In this document: positions 47,848 through 56,421 of the stretch, piece after piece
Layout: every line of letters starts with the position of its first letter
Numbering within the stretch: position 1 is the first letter of the stretch
DNA from: a virus
IMG/VR virus record: IMGVR_UViG_3300035193_000030
Coordinates: 1-64,000 of that record
Direction: 5' to 3' (one strand)
DNA: 64,000 nucleotides
The notes under the pieces: generated by a model
What the model was told of the DNA's origin: nothing
Database searches by the model: none
The model's input: the letters and a program-made list of their open reading frames with translations, nothing else
Translations under genes and position numbers: made by a program

Positions 47848-47868
47848 TTTCTTTTATTTTTAAATATT

Positions 47869-48933
47869 TTATATTTTACTTTTTCTCAGTGATCTAAATT
47901 TATTTTCAATTTCTTCCCACAAATCAATGACCTGTTCTTTTAATTTATATTCTAAATTATCTGCCTCAACCATACTGATAGCTTCATCCATTGAATTAGA
48001 CAATTTTTGGTTTCCTACACAATATACAGTATTATAGGTATGTGTTTTAATAAATTGTAAATTTGTACGAACATCATCTATACCATAATCAAATAATATT
48101 GTAAGGTCAGCTGTACGATAAGGTTTCCAAATACTGTTTTTAAAAACCTCGATTTGTGTGTTTACTCCAATTGTACGGGTTACGTCTTTCCTTGCAATCT
48201 TACGCTTTTCTTTTATTTTTTCCGGTTTTGATGTACGCAATCGTAAAGAAGAATAAAAACCAATTGATTCCCCCCCTGGGGAAATATATTTCTGACCATA
48301 AAGTCCAGCATCCATATTTACACGAATTTGGTTACTACAAACTATCAAATAGTTTTTTTGTGACAAGATACGACAAGTCTTACGTAATTCTTCACTAAAT
48401 TCCTTCGCCCTTTTCATTCCCATCTTGTCTCCTTCATTTTTTTCCATTTCCATATCTGTACTTAAGGCAGCTAATGAATCTGCAAAAACACCATGTATTA
48501 TATTTTTCTTATTGTTTTCAGGAATCCATTCTCGAACCTCCTTAAATACTTCCGTAACTGTATTTGGAATAGCATAATTCTTTTCTTTTATTTCTAATCC
48601 AAACATTTTTGCAAACTGCTTATTCAGACGTGCTTCTGGATCTTTAAACATGACCTCACCACCTTGTCTTTGCACATTTCCAGCAATTTCGCTCAGCAAT
48701 ACTGTTTTGCCACTACTGGCAGGCCCAAAAATCTCTACTAATACACCACCAGGCAATCCCCCTCCTCGTATCCTTCCTCCTGATATTGCTAAATCTAATA
48801 ATGTTGACCCTGTACTTATAATAGTTCCAAAATTGCCATCATATTCTTTTACTTCTTTCATTTCTTTTTTTGAAAGCTTCTCTTTCATTTGATCTGACAA
48901 TTTTTTTGGTTTATTCCCTCGTATCACTTCCAT
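47869..48933 (-). CDS. recA: RecA recombinase
   Basis: At 354 residues this is a full RecA/UvsX-like ATPase. Walker A is GPASSGKT (70-77), followed by KDPEARLNKQFAKMFGLEIK. Walker B lies in IIHGVFADSLAALSTDMEME. The L2-like region has YLIVCSNQIRVNMDAGLYGQ and KYISPGGESIGFYSSLRLRT, close to bacterial RecA. It pairs homologous DNA and supports recombination-dependent replication. It overlaps the next upstream gene by 1 nt. Confidence 0.92.
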   Translation of the reverse strand: MEVIRGNKPKKLSDQMKEKLSKKEMKEVKEYDGNFGTIISTGSTLLDLAISGGRIRGGGLPGGVLVEIFGPASSGKTVLLSEIAGNVQRQGGEVMFKDPEARLNKQFAKMFGLEIKEKNYAIPNTVTEVFKEVREWIPENNKKNIIHGVFADSLAALSTDMEMEKNEGDKMGMKRAKEFSEELRKTCRILSQKNYLIVCSNQIRVNMDAGLYGQKYISPGGESIGFYSSLRLRTSKPEKIKEKRKIARKDVTRTIGVNTQIEVFKNSIWKPYRTADLTILFDYGIDDVRTNLQFIKTHTYNTVYCVGNQKLSNSMDEAISMVEADNLEYKLKEQVIDLWEEIENKFRSLRKSKI

Positions 48934-49286
48934 TATTTTATCGTTTCTATAATTATACTTACATAATGATCATTTAATCCTCTTAATTTTAATTCTTTCT
49001 TCATTTTCATTTTGAATATAAATAGATCAGCTCTTTTATTATTTACTTTTTCATAAGCCCATCTTCTTTTCACTAGATCAACAATTTCTAATACTAATTC
49101 TTTTTCATCAATTCCTTCTTCTTTATTTTCCTTAATCCACGCATCAACTAAAGGCTTAAATATAGATGTCTTTGTTGTTCTCTTAGCAAGAGCATAAAGA
49201 GTTATGTATTGGAAGGTATATTGGGGAATCATAGCCCCAATATACACAACTTCATTTCTCTCTTTAGATCTTTTAAGTAAAGGCAT
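48933..49286 (-). CDS. Hypothetical protein next to recA, 117 aa
   Basis: A helical protein of unknown family (YIGAMIPQYTFQYITLYALA, then AWIKENKEEGIDEKELVLEI, ending KELKLRGLNDHYVSIIIETI). Its stop overlaps the recA start and it follows the SSB-like gene after 2 bases. Small recombination accessory functions are possible by position, with no direct motif support. Confidence 0.65.
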   Translation of the reverse strand: MPLLKRSKERNEVVYIGAMIPQYTFQYITLYALAKRTTKTSIFKPLVDAWIKENKEEGIDEKELVLEIVDLVKRRWAYEKVNNKRADLFIFKMKMKKELKLRGLNDHYVSIIIETIK

Positions 49287-49288
49287 AA

Positions 49289-50542
49289 TTAATTATTTTC
49301 TGCTTCGTCAATACAATTTTCCCATACCGTACATGTATCACAATCATCATAACGATTTACATCTTCCCCAAAAGTATGTCCATGAGGACATTTATCTTTT
49401 GATGTTGAAGTTTTCCCTTTTTTTGCTTTTGTCTTAATTTGTTCTTCCTCATCCTCATCTTCCTCATCCTCGATTTCTACAATTTTCTTTTTATTTTTAC
49501 CTCGTCTTACAGGTTTTTCCTCTTCTTCTTCCTCTTCTATTATAACCTTCTTTTGTTTTTCTTTTGGTATTGATATATCAAGTTCCTTTGCTATTACTTT
49601 CCTTAAGGTAATAATATCATCGTCATAATCTTCTGTATCAATTTTTAGATCAAATTCTTCAATTATTCCTTCTAATTTAATAAGGCTTTTTCCTTTAATA
49701 TCATCCCATGTTAATGAATTATCAGTAGATGTGTCTTGTCTTTTTGTTTTTCTTTTTCGTACTGACCTTTCTTCTTCCTCCTCTTCAATTTCTTCCTCTT
49801 GTTCTTCTACCTCATAAAATTTTGCATTTATTTCTTCGTATGATAAAATTTTTAATACTTCATCTAAATTAGGAACATCTTCTAAAATAGATTCATCGTA
49901 TGAATCTGTTCTTTCAACAAAATCAATACGACTAGCTTCTGGATAAGGTTTTGCAGTTTTCATCTGACCAGGAACAAATCGCACTTTTAATGTTAGCCCA
50001 TCTTCTAAGTCAGGAAATACTTCATAATCAGAATTTTCTTCAATTTCATCATTTAATAAGTTTTGAAACAAATGCTGAGACATATCCCAAATGTGTGGGA
50101 TTTCTTCAAAATCTTTCATTCCTTTAGGTATTATAATATAAAGATTTCTTAATGATGCCTTTAAAGAATCTAATTCTGTTTTTTCAGCTTTTTCTAAAAT
50201 CCTTTTTGAACGATACTCACAAACAGGACATTTTTTACCTATTGTTGTAGGACAGACAATTGTATCATTGTCTACTCCTACATTCCTGTGAATCTTAAAC
50301 GGTTTTTTGTACCATAAGCTTTCTTCGAGTGCAACATCATTTTCTTCATTTCGATCCATGTGTTTAGGATCTGTAACTTCATAAGGAATAATATCGAAAG
50401 TGGCCTTTCCATTAGGATTTACTGAAAAGACATTTATTCCTTTAGGTAATTGAAGATAACCATAAGTGGAAGCTGCACGTTTCTGATTCTGTACATTACT
50501 TCCTACTTTACCTGCAAACTGACTTTTTCTTTTTTTACTCAT
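49289..50542 (-). CDS. Single-stranded DNA-binding protein (gp32-like)
   Basis: The 417-residue protein has a core with IHRNVGVDNDTIVCPTTIGK and KCPVCEYRSK, the zinc-bound Cys pattern seen in phage gp32-like ssDNA-binding proteins. An extended acidic, low-complexity C-terminus with runs of Glu and Lys follows, and a last Cys-rich segment (DKCPHGHTFGEDVNRYDDCD..CTVWENC) that may bind another zinc. Acidic tails recruit replication partners. It lies among clamp loader, RecA and polymerase genes. The gp32-like call is based on pattern, length and position. Confidence 0.8.
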   Translation of the reverse strand: MSKKRKSQFAGKVGSNVQNQKRAASTYGYLQLPKGINVFSVNPNGKATFDIIPYEVTDPKHMDRNEENDVALEESLWYKKPFKIHRNVGVDNDTIVCPTTIGKKCPVCEYRSKRILEKAEKTELDSLKASLRNLYIIIPKGMKDFEEIPHIWDMSQHLFQNLLNDEIEENSDYEVFPDLEDGLTLKVRFVPGQMKTAKPYPEASRIDFVERTDSYDESILEDVPNLDEVLKILSYEEINAKFYEVEEQEEEIEEEEEERSVRKRKTKRQDTSTDNSLTWDDIKGKSLIKLEGIIEEFDLKIDTEDYDDDIITLRKVIAKELDISIPKEKQKKVIIEEEEEEEKPVRRGKNKKKIVEIEDEEDEDEEEQIKTKAKKGKTSTSKDKCPHGHTFGEDVNRYDDCDTCTVWENCIDEAENN

Positions 50543-50559
50543 TTGTATTTCATTTTAAA

Positions 50560-51051
50560 TTAAACATATCTTGGGTTTCTTTTTTTCATTTTGTTTGCTA
50601 TTTTTTCATCTGCGTTTTCTTGTCTTAATTTACGTTCATCAGTTAAAATTCTTGGAACTTTTGGGCCTGCAAAGTATTGCATACCATATAATTTAACCAT
50701 ATTCTCCAAAGCGTCTTTTCTTTGGTAAACAGCATTTAATGCTGCCTGAGCCACATCCAATTCGTATTTTGACTGGATGTAGGTTTCGTTTACTTCTTTA
50801 AACTTGGATTGTCTTAGTATTGTGGCTTGGATAACCCCTTCTGTTATTTTTTCTATGTCATATTTTTCTGGATTTTTCCTTATTTTTCTATCAATTTCAG
50901 CCTTAATCAAATCTAATTCTTCTTTTATTTCATCGAGTGTTTTTCTACATCCAGCAACATGTTTTGCGTAACGAAGTAATAATGAAGGTTGTTCTAACCA
51001 TTCTACATCTAATGCAGTTTCGTCAATTCTAATGTCTTGTTCATAATTCAT
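50560..51051 (-). CDS. Coiled-coil recombination-associated protein (UvsY-like context)
   Basis: This 163-residue helical protein begins with LDVEWLEQPSLLLRYAKHVA and has a central alpha-helical KTLDEIKEELDLIKAEIDRK. It ends QYFAGPKVPRILTDERKLRQ. Small helical proteins of this shape next to phage SSB and RecA genes are often taken as recombination mediators. UvsY is the functional analogue by position, but no sequence identity to UvsY is claimed. Its end overlaps the next small gene by 4 nt. Confidence 0.65.
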   Translation of the reverse strand: MNYEQDIRIDETALDVEWLEQPSLLLRYAKHVAGCRKTLDEIKEELDLIKAEIDRKIRKNPEKYDIEKITEGVIQATILRQSKFKEVNETYIQSKYELDVAQAALNAVYQRKDALENMVKLYGMQYFAGPKVPRILTDERKLRQENADEKIANKMKKRNPRYV

Positions 51052-51200
51052 TTTTGTTCAATTTTATAGTTATACCCTAATAAAAAATATTTAGCACATT
51101 TATTATGTTCCATTATAATGGACATCTTATGACATCGTGTCATTTTGTCTAATAACACAAAATCATCTTTTATTATTTCTTTAGCATGTTCAATATCCAT
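51048..51200 (-). CDS. Small hypothetical protein, 50 aa
   Basis: I start at ATG 51200 (MDIEHAKEIIKDDFVLLDKM), which follows the clamp loader stop by 1 nt, rather than at a TTG at 51233 that would overlap it. The product has four Met-rich helical turns and two Cys. No family is recognised. Confidence 0.6.
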   Translation of the reverse strand: MDIEHAKEIIKDDFVLLDKMTRCHKMSIIMEHNKCAKYFLLGYNYKIEQK

Positions 51201-51201
51201 T

Positions 51202-52116
51202 TTATTCTGATTTATAGATTGAATAACAAGCAAAAGTCAAACCTGGAAATCCTGTATTATAAAATGGCTCTATCATTTGTTCCATTATAAAACCAGCCTG
51301 AACATTATCTGATTTTAATAATACTGACTGCATATACCCAAGTATAATTCTACGAATTGTTTCCGGTTCTTGATCTTTTAAATTAAGCAATACCTTTGAG
51401 ATTAATTTCCAATTACTTCTTTGTAATAAAGCTCTGCATAATTCAATTATTTCAGATTGTTCCTCAGCGGCTTTTAAAGCTACTTCTGCTCTTTTTTCTA
51501 AAGGTACACTTAACACCTGTTCAAGAATTTGTATGGCGTTTCGTGGGTGTCCTAATGAATTTTGTGAAATTTGTTCTAATATTTCTAATGGAATTCTTTC
51601 TTTTTCACCTCTTGAAATATTTCGCAATAGCCCCACCATTTGCTGTTCATTTAATGGCTTCACCTGGAATTGTTGACAACGACCCCTTATTGTAGATAGT
51701 AATTTTTGTGGGTCGGTTGTACAAAGTATAAAATAGGCATGAGAAGGAGGATCTTCAAGAATTTTAAGTAAAGCATTTTGTGCATCATTTGTCGCTTTAT
51801 GAACCTCATCCAATAACCATACTCTACAATCACCTTCTAACGGTTGGTAGGTTGCATTTTCACGAATTTCTCGTATTGTGTCAATTCCTCTGAATTGTCC
51901 TGAATCAACCTCTCTAAAATCATAGCCTTTGCATCCTAATTCTTTTGCAATAATTCTTCCTATTGTAGTTTTCCCACAACCTGTTTCACCGTAAATTAAA
52001 AAACTATGTGGGCATTTTTCCTTAGTTAAAAGCATGTTCTGTAATGAAAGAATAATGTCTGTATTCCCTTTTACTTCTTCTAATGTTTGTGGGCGATATT
52101 TGTGATATAAGCTCAT
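51202..52116 (-). CDS. Clamp loader ATPase (DnaX/gp44-like)
   Basis: This AAA+ protein of 304 residues has MSLYHKYRPQTLEEVKGNTD at the start, Walker A GETGCGKT (43-50), Walker B LLDEVH (101-106), sensor 1 ILCTTDPQKL and the SRC-like GRC (145-147). This order is that of the gamma/tau or T4 gp44 clamp loader subunit. It opens the sliding clamp encoded at 55366-56364. No separate small clamp loader subunit is visible, so the complex may be homomeric or use a host protein. Confidence 0.92.
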   Translation of the reverse strand: MSLYHKYRPQTLEEVKGNTDIILSLQNMLLTKEKCPHSFLIYGETGCGKTTIGRIIAKELGCKGYDFREVDSGQFRGIDTIREIRENATYQPLEGDCRVWLLDEVHKATNDAQNALLKILEDPPSHAYFILCTTDPQKLLSTIRGRCQQFQVKPLNEQQMVGLLRNISRGEKERIPLEILEQISQNSLGHPRNAIQILEQVLSVPLEKRAEVALKAAEEQSEIIELCRALLQRSNWKLISKVLLNLKDQEPETIRRIILGYMQSVLLKSDNVQAGFIMEQMIEPFYNTGFPGLTFACYSIYKSE

Positions 52117-52118
52117 AT

Positions 52119-52343
52119 TTAATTTGAATTAAACTTATTGATTTGTCCTACTAATATTTCTTTTTCTTTATCTGCATATCCTTTTTTGTAGAAACTAAAT
52201 AATAATTCTGTTAATGTATTCATAAATTTATATAAATCTATAAAATTTGTAGGTTTAGCAATGTTCGTATTTTGTTCAAGAAAAAGTTTATACTCATTTA
52301 TTAGTTCAGCTTTTATTCTTATTTCTTCGTCTTTTGTTTTCAT
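52119..52343 (-). CDS. Hypothetical helical protein, 74 aa
   Basis: I start it at ATG 52343 (MKTKDEEIRIKAELINEYKL), preceded by the usual A/T-rich leader. The longer frame to 52439 overlaps a neighbouring small gene and lacks a good leader. The sequence is helical and charged, with no recognised family. It lies directly upstream of the clamp loader. Confidence 0.6.
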   Translation of the reverse strand: MKTKDEEIRIKAELINEYKLFLEQNTNIAKPTNFIDLYKFMNTLTELLFSFYKKGYADKEKEILVGQINKFNSN

Positions 52344-52368
52344 TTTCTTTAATTTTTTATTAGTAAAG

Positions 52369-52527
52369 TTACATTTTATTTTTATATTTAAAACCAATCC
52401 ACGAACAATATAACCTTGTAAGTGTCTTATCATTATCATTTGGTTTAATATTAGAATGTCTTATTAGTTCTTCTGCCGCAGTACATCTATTCTTCCAATA
52501 CTCAATTTTTTCATCGTTTGTCCTCAT
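52369..52527 (-). CDS. Small hypothetical protein, 52 aa
   Basis: ATG 52527 encodes MRTNDEKIEYWKNRCTAAEE and then LIRHSNIKPNDNDKTLTRLY, ending in a basic tail. It fills the gap between the polymerase gene and the 74-residue gene on the same strand. The heptad-like start (KIEYWKNRCTAAEELI) is typical of small phage coiled-coil proteins. No family is recognised. Confidence 0.6.
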   Translation of the reverse strand: MRTNDEKIEYWKNRCTAAEELIRHSNIKPNDNDKTLTRLYCSWIGFKYKNKM

Positions 52528-52539
52528 ATTATTATATTT

Positions 52540-53976
52540 TTAAATTAAACATTTTTCTCTATCAGCCCAACTGGCATCAATCGGACATATTTCAGCTTCA
52601 ATATTTAAAGGCACAATAATCCAATCCCAAGTCTTCGGTAGTAAAATACAGGTAATTTCTTTTACTCTTTCTTTTACCATGTCTAACTCTTTTGGGTAAA
52701 CATCAAATATAAGTGAATCATGTATCTGCCCAACAATTTGTGTTCTCCAATTTTCTTTGATCATCATCTTATCAATTTCAATAAGAGACCACAGTAAACA
52801 ATGGAAAGCAGCTCCCTGCACAGGGTAATTAATAACATCGTTTTTCCCCATCACACCACTGCAATGAAACCCTGTTTTCATTACAAAATATCCATATTTT
52901 TGGTACGTGTGATACCAATCAATTTTCCATTGATTATATTCATAGAATCTATTGTTCCAAAAATCATTTTCAATTTCCTTTATATGATCAACAAATTCAT
53001 CAAAACTCAGTATACTTCTACACAATAAATGATTGGATATATACTCTTTTGTACCTTTGTCTGTTTCATTCAAAATAATACCTTCATTTGTTTTCCATCT
53101 TCTTTGTGGAAGTTTAACCCATTCAGCGATATTTATTGCACAATTCTTATAATAATCACCATAAAATTGAGGGAACACAAATCCATTTTTTGCAGCTTGC
53201 CTCATTACGTTATGAGAAGGAATTGATTTATCTATTTTATCAAATCCAAAAATTTGTTTTGCTATATCTGCATGCATATCGGAGGTAGGATTATTAATAT
53301 AATTTATCATGTTTTCATCTTTATGATAGCAAGCTGATACACGAACCTCTATACCTGAAAAGTCAATTTCTAATAATTGGTTTCCTTTACTTGGGTATAA
53401 TGCTTTTCTACACATCTGCATTGCTTCTTCATCACGTTTCGGAAGATTCTGAAAATTTGGACTATCAGAACTTGATCTAAAGGTACGAACTAAATGTAGA
53501 TTAAAAAATGGATGTATTACACCTTTTACCTGTTCCCTTTCAAATGAAGATAAGTAAGTGTCCCTTATTTTTTTTAATTTTCTCATTTCTAAGATCATAT
53601 CTAACTCAGGAATATTTAATTGTTTTAGAGTTTCTTCATCTGTTGATCCTTGCCCTGTTTCTGTAAATTTTACAGGTTTTAATTTACGTACGGTATAAAG
53701 GTAATAAGCTAATTGTGCGTTTGAATTTATATTTATTGTTGAATTTGTAGAATATTGCCAACGTTTATAAAATTTTGTATTATAAAATATTTTTTCCATT
53801 CGTTCAATACGACGGGTAATATGTGGTTTCTTTCTCCTGATGTAATCTAAATCAACACGTATACCATGTTGTTCTGCTCGTATAAGAGCTAATGTTCCTT
53901 CATGCAGTAATTTGTAAGCTTCGTGCGTTCTAGGATTTATTATCATTATTTTATTCTTTATTTTTAATTTTGTCAT
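52540..53976 (-). CDS. DNA polymerase, family A, polymerase domain only
   Basis: The 478-residue protein has the palm and fingers of PolA. Motif A is LLEIDFSGIEVRV (D205), motif B RQAAKNGFVFPQFYG (259-273, with the O-helix Lys263 and the Phe267 position that allows dNTP choice), and motif C VGQIHDSLIFDV near residue 425. There is no 3'-5' exonuclease domain; the proofreading domain is in the neighbouring gene at 54124-55362, so the polymerase is split. It is the replicative polymerase of the phage. Confidence 0.95.
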   Translation of the reverse strand: MTKLKIKNKIMIINPRTHEAYKLLHEGTLALIRAEQHGIRVDLDYIRRKKPHITRRIERMEKIFYNTKFYKRWQYSTNSTININSNAQLAYYLYTVRKLKPVKFTETGQGSTDEETLKQLNIPELDMILEMRKLKKIRDTYLSSFEREQVKGVIHPFFNLHLVRTFRSSSDSPNFQNLPKRDEEAMQMCRKALYPSKGNQLLEIDFSGIEVRVSACYHKDENMINYINNPTSDMHADIAKQIFGFDKIDKSIPSHNVMRQAAKNGFVFPQFYGDYYKNCAINIAEWVKLPQRRWKTNEGIILNETDKGTKEYISNHLLCRSILSFDEFVDHIKEIENDFWNNRFYEYNQWKIDWYHTYQKYGYFVMKTGFHCSGVMGKNDVINYPVQGAAFHCLLWSLIEIDKMMIKENWRTQIVGQIHDSLIFDVYPKELDMVKERVKEITCILLPKTWDWIIVPLNIEAEICPIDASWADREKCLI

Positions 53977-54140
53977 TAATTAGTTATAAATTCTGGGTAA
54001 ACCCAATATATAATTCCTTTTTCTATATCTTTTATTACATACCATATATCATAAATCCAACCTATTATAATTCCTGGTTTCTGTACTAATTGTTCTGTCT
54101 TAAACCAAACTAATTCATCTTTGTTAAAATGGCAGATCAT
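53976..54140 (-). CDS. Small hypothetical protein between exonuclease and polymerase, 54 aa
   Basis: ATG 54140 lies in the last codons of the UDG-exonuclease gene (17-nt overlap) and its TAA overlaps the polymerase ATG by one base (TAATG). The product is MICHFNKDELVWFKTEQLVQ, then a Tyr/Ile-rich GIIIGWIYDIWYVIKDIEKG. Coupling on both sides argues for a true gene. It may link the two halves of the split polymerase, by position only. Confidence 0.6.
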   Translation of the reverse strand: MICHFNKDELVWFKTEQLVQKPGIIIGWIYDIWYVIKDIEKGIIYWVYPEFITN

Positions 54141-55362
54141 GGTATATTATATCTTTTAGTTTTTCCGCTAATCTGTATTCGTAAATTGAATCCCATGCAC
54201 AATAAGTTAATAACTTTTCTTTTCCTGACTCTGTTTTAATTAAATCAATTATTCTGTTAAATTCATTTGCATTTTTTTCATCTCCTACTGATTTCAAATA
54301 AGGTTCTATTTCACTTGAATAGTCAATAATACCAAAATTCACATATACTTGAAATTTCAATCCTGTAATACTTTGTCTGTTATCCATAATATGAGATGCT
54401 AACATTGTATCAAAATTCCAACCTTTCACTTCTGTTCTCAACCTAACTTTACTCCATGTATGTTCAAATTTCATATTTTGAGCGACCTTCTCTATATTAT
54501 TATTTTCTAATACACGTATAAAAGGAGCTATTTTACTTCTCTCATTTGGTATCATAAATACGTAGCATAGTTCACTACTTACAGCAACCGAAGCACAAAT
54601 TATTCTGTGTCCAATTCCATGTGGTTTTATTCCTGTAGTTTCAAAATCAAAGGCAATTACTTGCCCTTCATTAATATTATCTAAAATAGATAAATCTTCG
54701 ATTATTTTTATTTTTGCTTTCTTCTTTTTTTTCACAGGTATATCTATTTTACTTATTGCTAGTTCTAAATCTTGTTTCCAAATTAATTTGACTACGGGCA
54801 TATCTTGTGAACGTTCAACATAACTAGGGTGAAATGTAGGAATGATCCAACTATTAAAATCTTGATCAGGAATTGCCCAACCTCTCCATTTGGAAATACC
54901 ATCCATATTCTTTTTCCATCTGTGTCCTATTATACTATATAAAGCACTTTTCCCAAGTAATATTATTATATTTGGTTCATACTGTTTAATTGCTTTTAAA
55001 ACCTTTACCGATCTACAACATTCTATTTCAGCATTTGTAGGGGTTCTGTTATATCCTTGTTTATCAGTTGGTCTACAATTTACTGCATTTAAAACAATAC
55101 AATCTTCAAATAGGTTAATATTTAAATTAGATAAAGTATTTCTTAATAATATCCCGGTCTTCCCTTGGAAAGGTTTTCCTCGTGCATCTTCAATTTCCCC
55201 TGGGGCTTCGCCAATAATCATAATTCCTTTACCAAACGTGCCATATGGTTGCATTCTTGCGGACTTACAAGTTCTATATAACCCGCAAGAAGAACAACTG
55301 TGTATTCTCCCATCTGGACGTGTTATTGAATCTGTTTTCTTTTTATTAAAAAATCCGTTCAT
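54124..55362 (-). CDS. Uracil-DNA glycosylase fused to 3'-5' exonuclease
   Basis: The N-terminal 200 residues form a family 4-like uracil-DNA glycosylase: cysteines CSSC (23-26), C32 and CC (115-116), GEAPGE (51-56), and the HPS at 178-180. From residue 230 comes a DnaQ/PolA-type exonuclease with AFDFETTG (D239, E241), a second acidic region QNMKFEHTW and the last AWDSIYEYRLAEKL. This would be the proofreading part of the split PolA, fused here to a repair glycosylase. SPO1-type polymerases carry a UDG-like N-terminus, so the arrangement may be a split version of that design. Confidence 0.88.
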   Translation of the reverse strand: MNGFFNKKKTDSITRPDGRIHSCSSCGLYRTCKSARMQPYGTFGKGIMIIGEAPGEIEDARGKPFQGKTGILLRNTLSNLNINLFEDCIVLNAVNCRPTDKQGYNRTPTNAEIECCRSVKVLKAIKQYEPNIIILLGKSALYSIIGHRWKKNMDGISKWRGWAIPDQDFNSWIIPTFHPSYVERSQDMPVVKLIWKQDLELAISKIDIPVKKKKKAKIKIIEDLSILDNINEGQVIAFDFETTGIKPHGIGHRIICASVAVSSELCYVFMIPNERSKIAPFIRVLENNNIEKVAQNMKFEHTWSKVRLRTEVKGWNFDTMLASHIMDNRQSITGLKFQVYVNFGIIDYSSEIEPYLKSVGDEKNANEFNRIIDLIKTESGKEKLLTYCAWDSIYEYRLAEKLKDIIYHDLPF

Positions 55363-55365
55363 TCT

Positions 55366-56364
55366 TTAAAATTTTTTTGCTAAAGCTACATTATATTGAA
55401 ATTCCCCTGGCATTTCAAATTTAATCACTCTTTCCCCAATTATTCCTTTTTTCGTAACTGATAGAATATCTTTAAATAATTCAGGTGTAATGGAAATGTC
55501 TATCTCATTTTCATAACGAATATTCAATGTTTCTTCAAACCAGGAGGTTTCATTAGAACTTTTTATTCTTATTTTATTTTCTTTAATATGAATGTCTACA
55601 CAAGTATTTGTAAAAATAGTAGCTCGCTCTAATGTATCTAATATTAAATTTGGGAAAACTATTTCTTCCCCTTGTACTTTCAATAGATCGTCAAAATTAA
55701 CATACGTATCATCTTGAAATATTCTACATGATAAATTACAACCTTCCTCATTCATAAAATGAATCCATCCTTTTCCTTTTGCAACATTAGATGGATTCAT
55801 TTTTATTACTTCTTTTACATTGTTTACTGGGATTAATGTATTATCTAGTACCCAATTTCCTTTCAATTCATATTTACATATTCGAAAATTATCTGTTGCT
55901 TCAACATATCCATCTTTATTAATATGGATACAGGTGAGTAAAGGACGAGAGTAATCATTCGATGCTGCATGACTTGAAAAGGTTAATGCTTTTATAAAAT
56001 TTTCAGGTAATGTCCTCCATCTACCTATATCTTTTATTTCTTCCAAAGGTAATTTTATTTCGTCTTGGATAGCCAAGCCAGCTTTTATTCTTCCACATTT
56101 CAACAAAATCTGTTTTCCTTCTAATTCCAATTCAATTTCATCTTTTCTTAACCGAGTAAGAAGTTTATACAATTCATCTGCTTTTATAGCCCCAGTAATA
56201 TCTAACCCTTCAATAGGGTATGAAAGACTTATCTCATTATTATATGTAACAACTTTATCCCCTATGAAAGCAAACGAGGTTGTTTGTTCAATTAATTCCC
56301 TATCAGCCAAACCTGGTTTAACTGCCTCTAGGGCTTTTACTAATTCGTTTCTACTTATTTGCAT
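55366..56364 (-). CDS. Sliding clamp (beta-clamp-like)
   Basis: The 332-residue protein has the three-repeat texture of a bacterial beta clamp: MQISRNELVKALEAVKPGLA at the start, then KADELYKLLTRLRKDEIELE, ATDNFRICKYELKGNW and, at the end, EMPGEFQYNVALAKKF. The clamp would encircle DNA and hold the PolA-type polymerase. It is loaded by the protein of 51202-52116. Low sequence identity to cellular DnaN is expected. Confidence 0.8.
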   Translation of the reverse strand: MQISRNELVKALEAVKPGLADRELIEQTTSFAFIGDKVVTYNNEISLSYPIEGLDITGAIKADELYKLLTRLRKDEIELELEGKQILLKCGRIKAGLAIQDEIKLPLEEIKDIGRWRTLPENFIKALTFSSHAASNDYSRPLLTCIHINKDGYVEATDNFRICKYELKGNWVLDNTLIPVNNVKEVIKMNPSNVAKGKGWIHFMNEEGCNLSCRIFQDDTYVNFDDLLKVQGEEIVFPNLILDTLERATIFTNTCVDIHIKENKIRIKSSNETSWFEETLNIRYENEIDISITPELFKDILSVTKKGIIGERVIKFEMPGEFQYNVALAKKF

Positions 56365-56421
56365 ATAATTAAATTTTAAAAAATCCTTTTGTTATATTAT
56401 TTAAAAATTTATCAAATTCCA

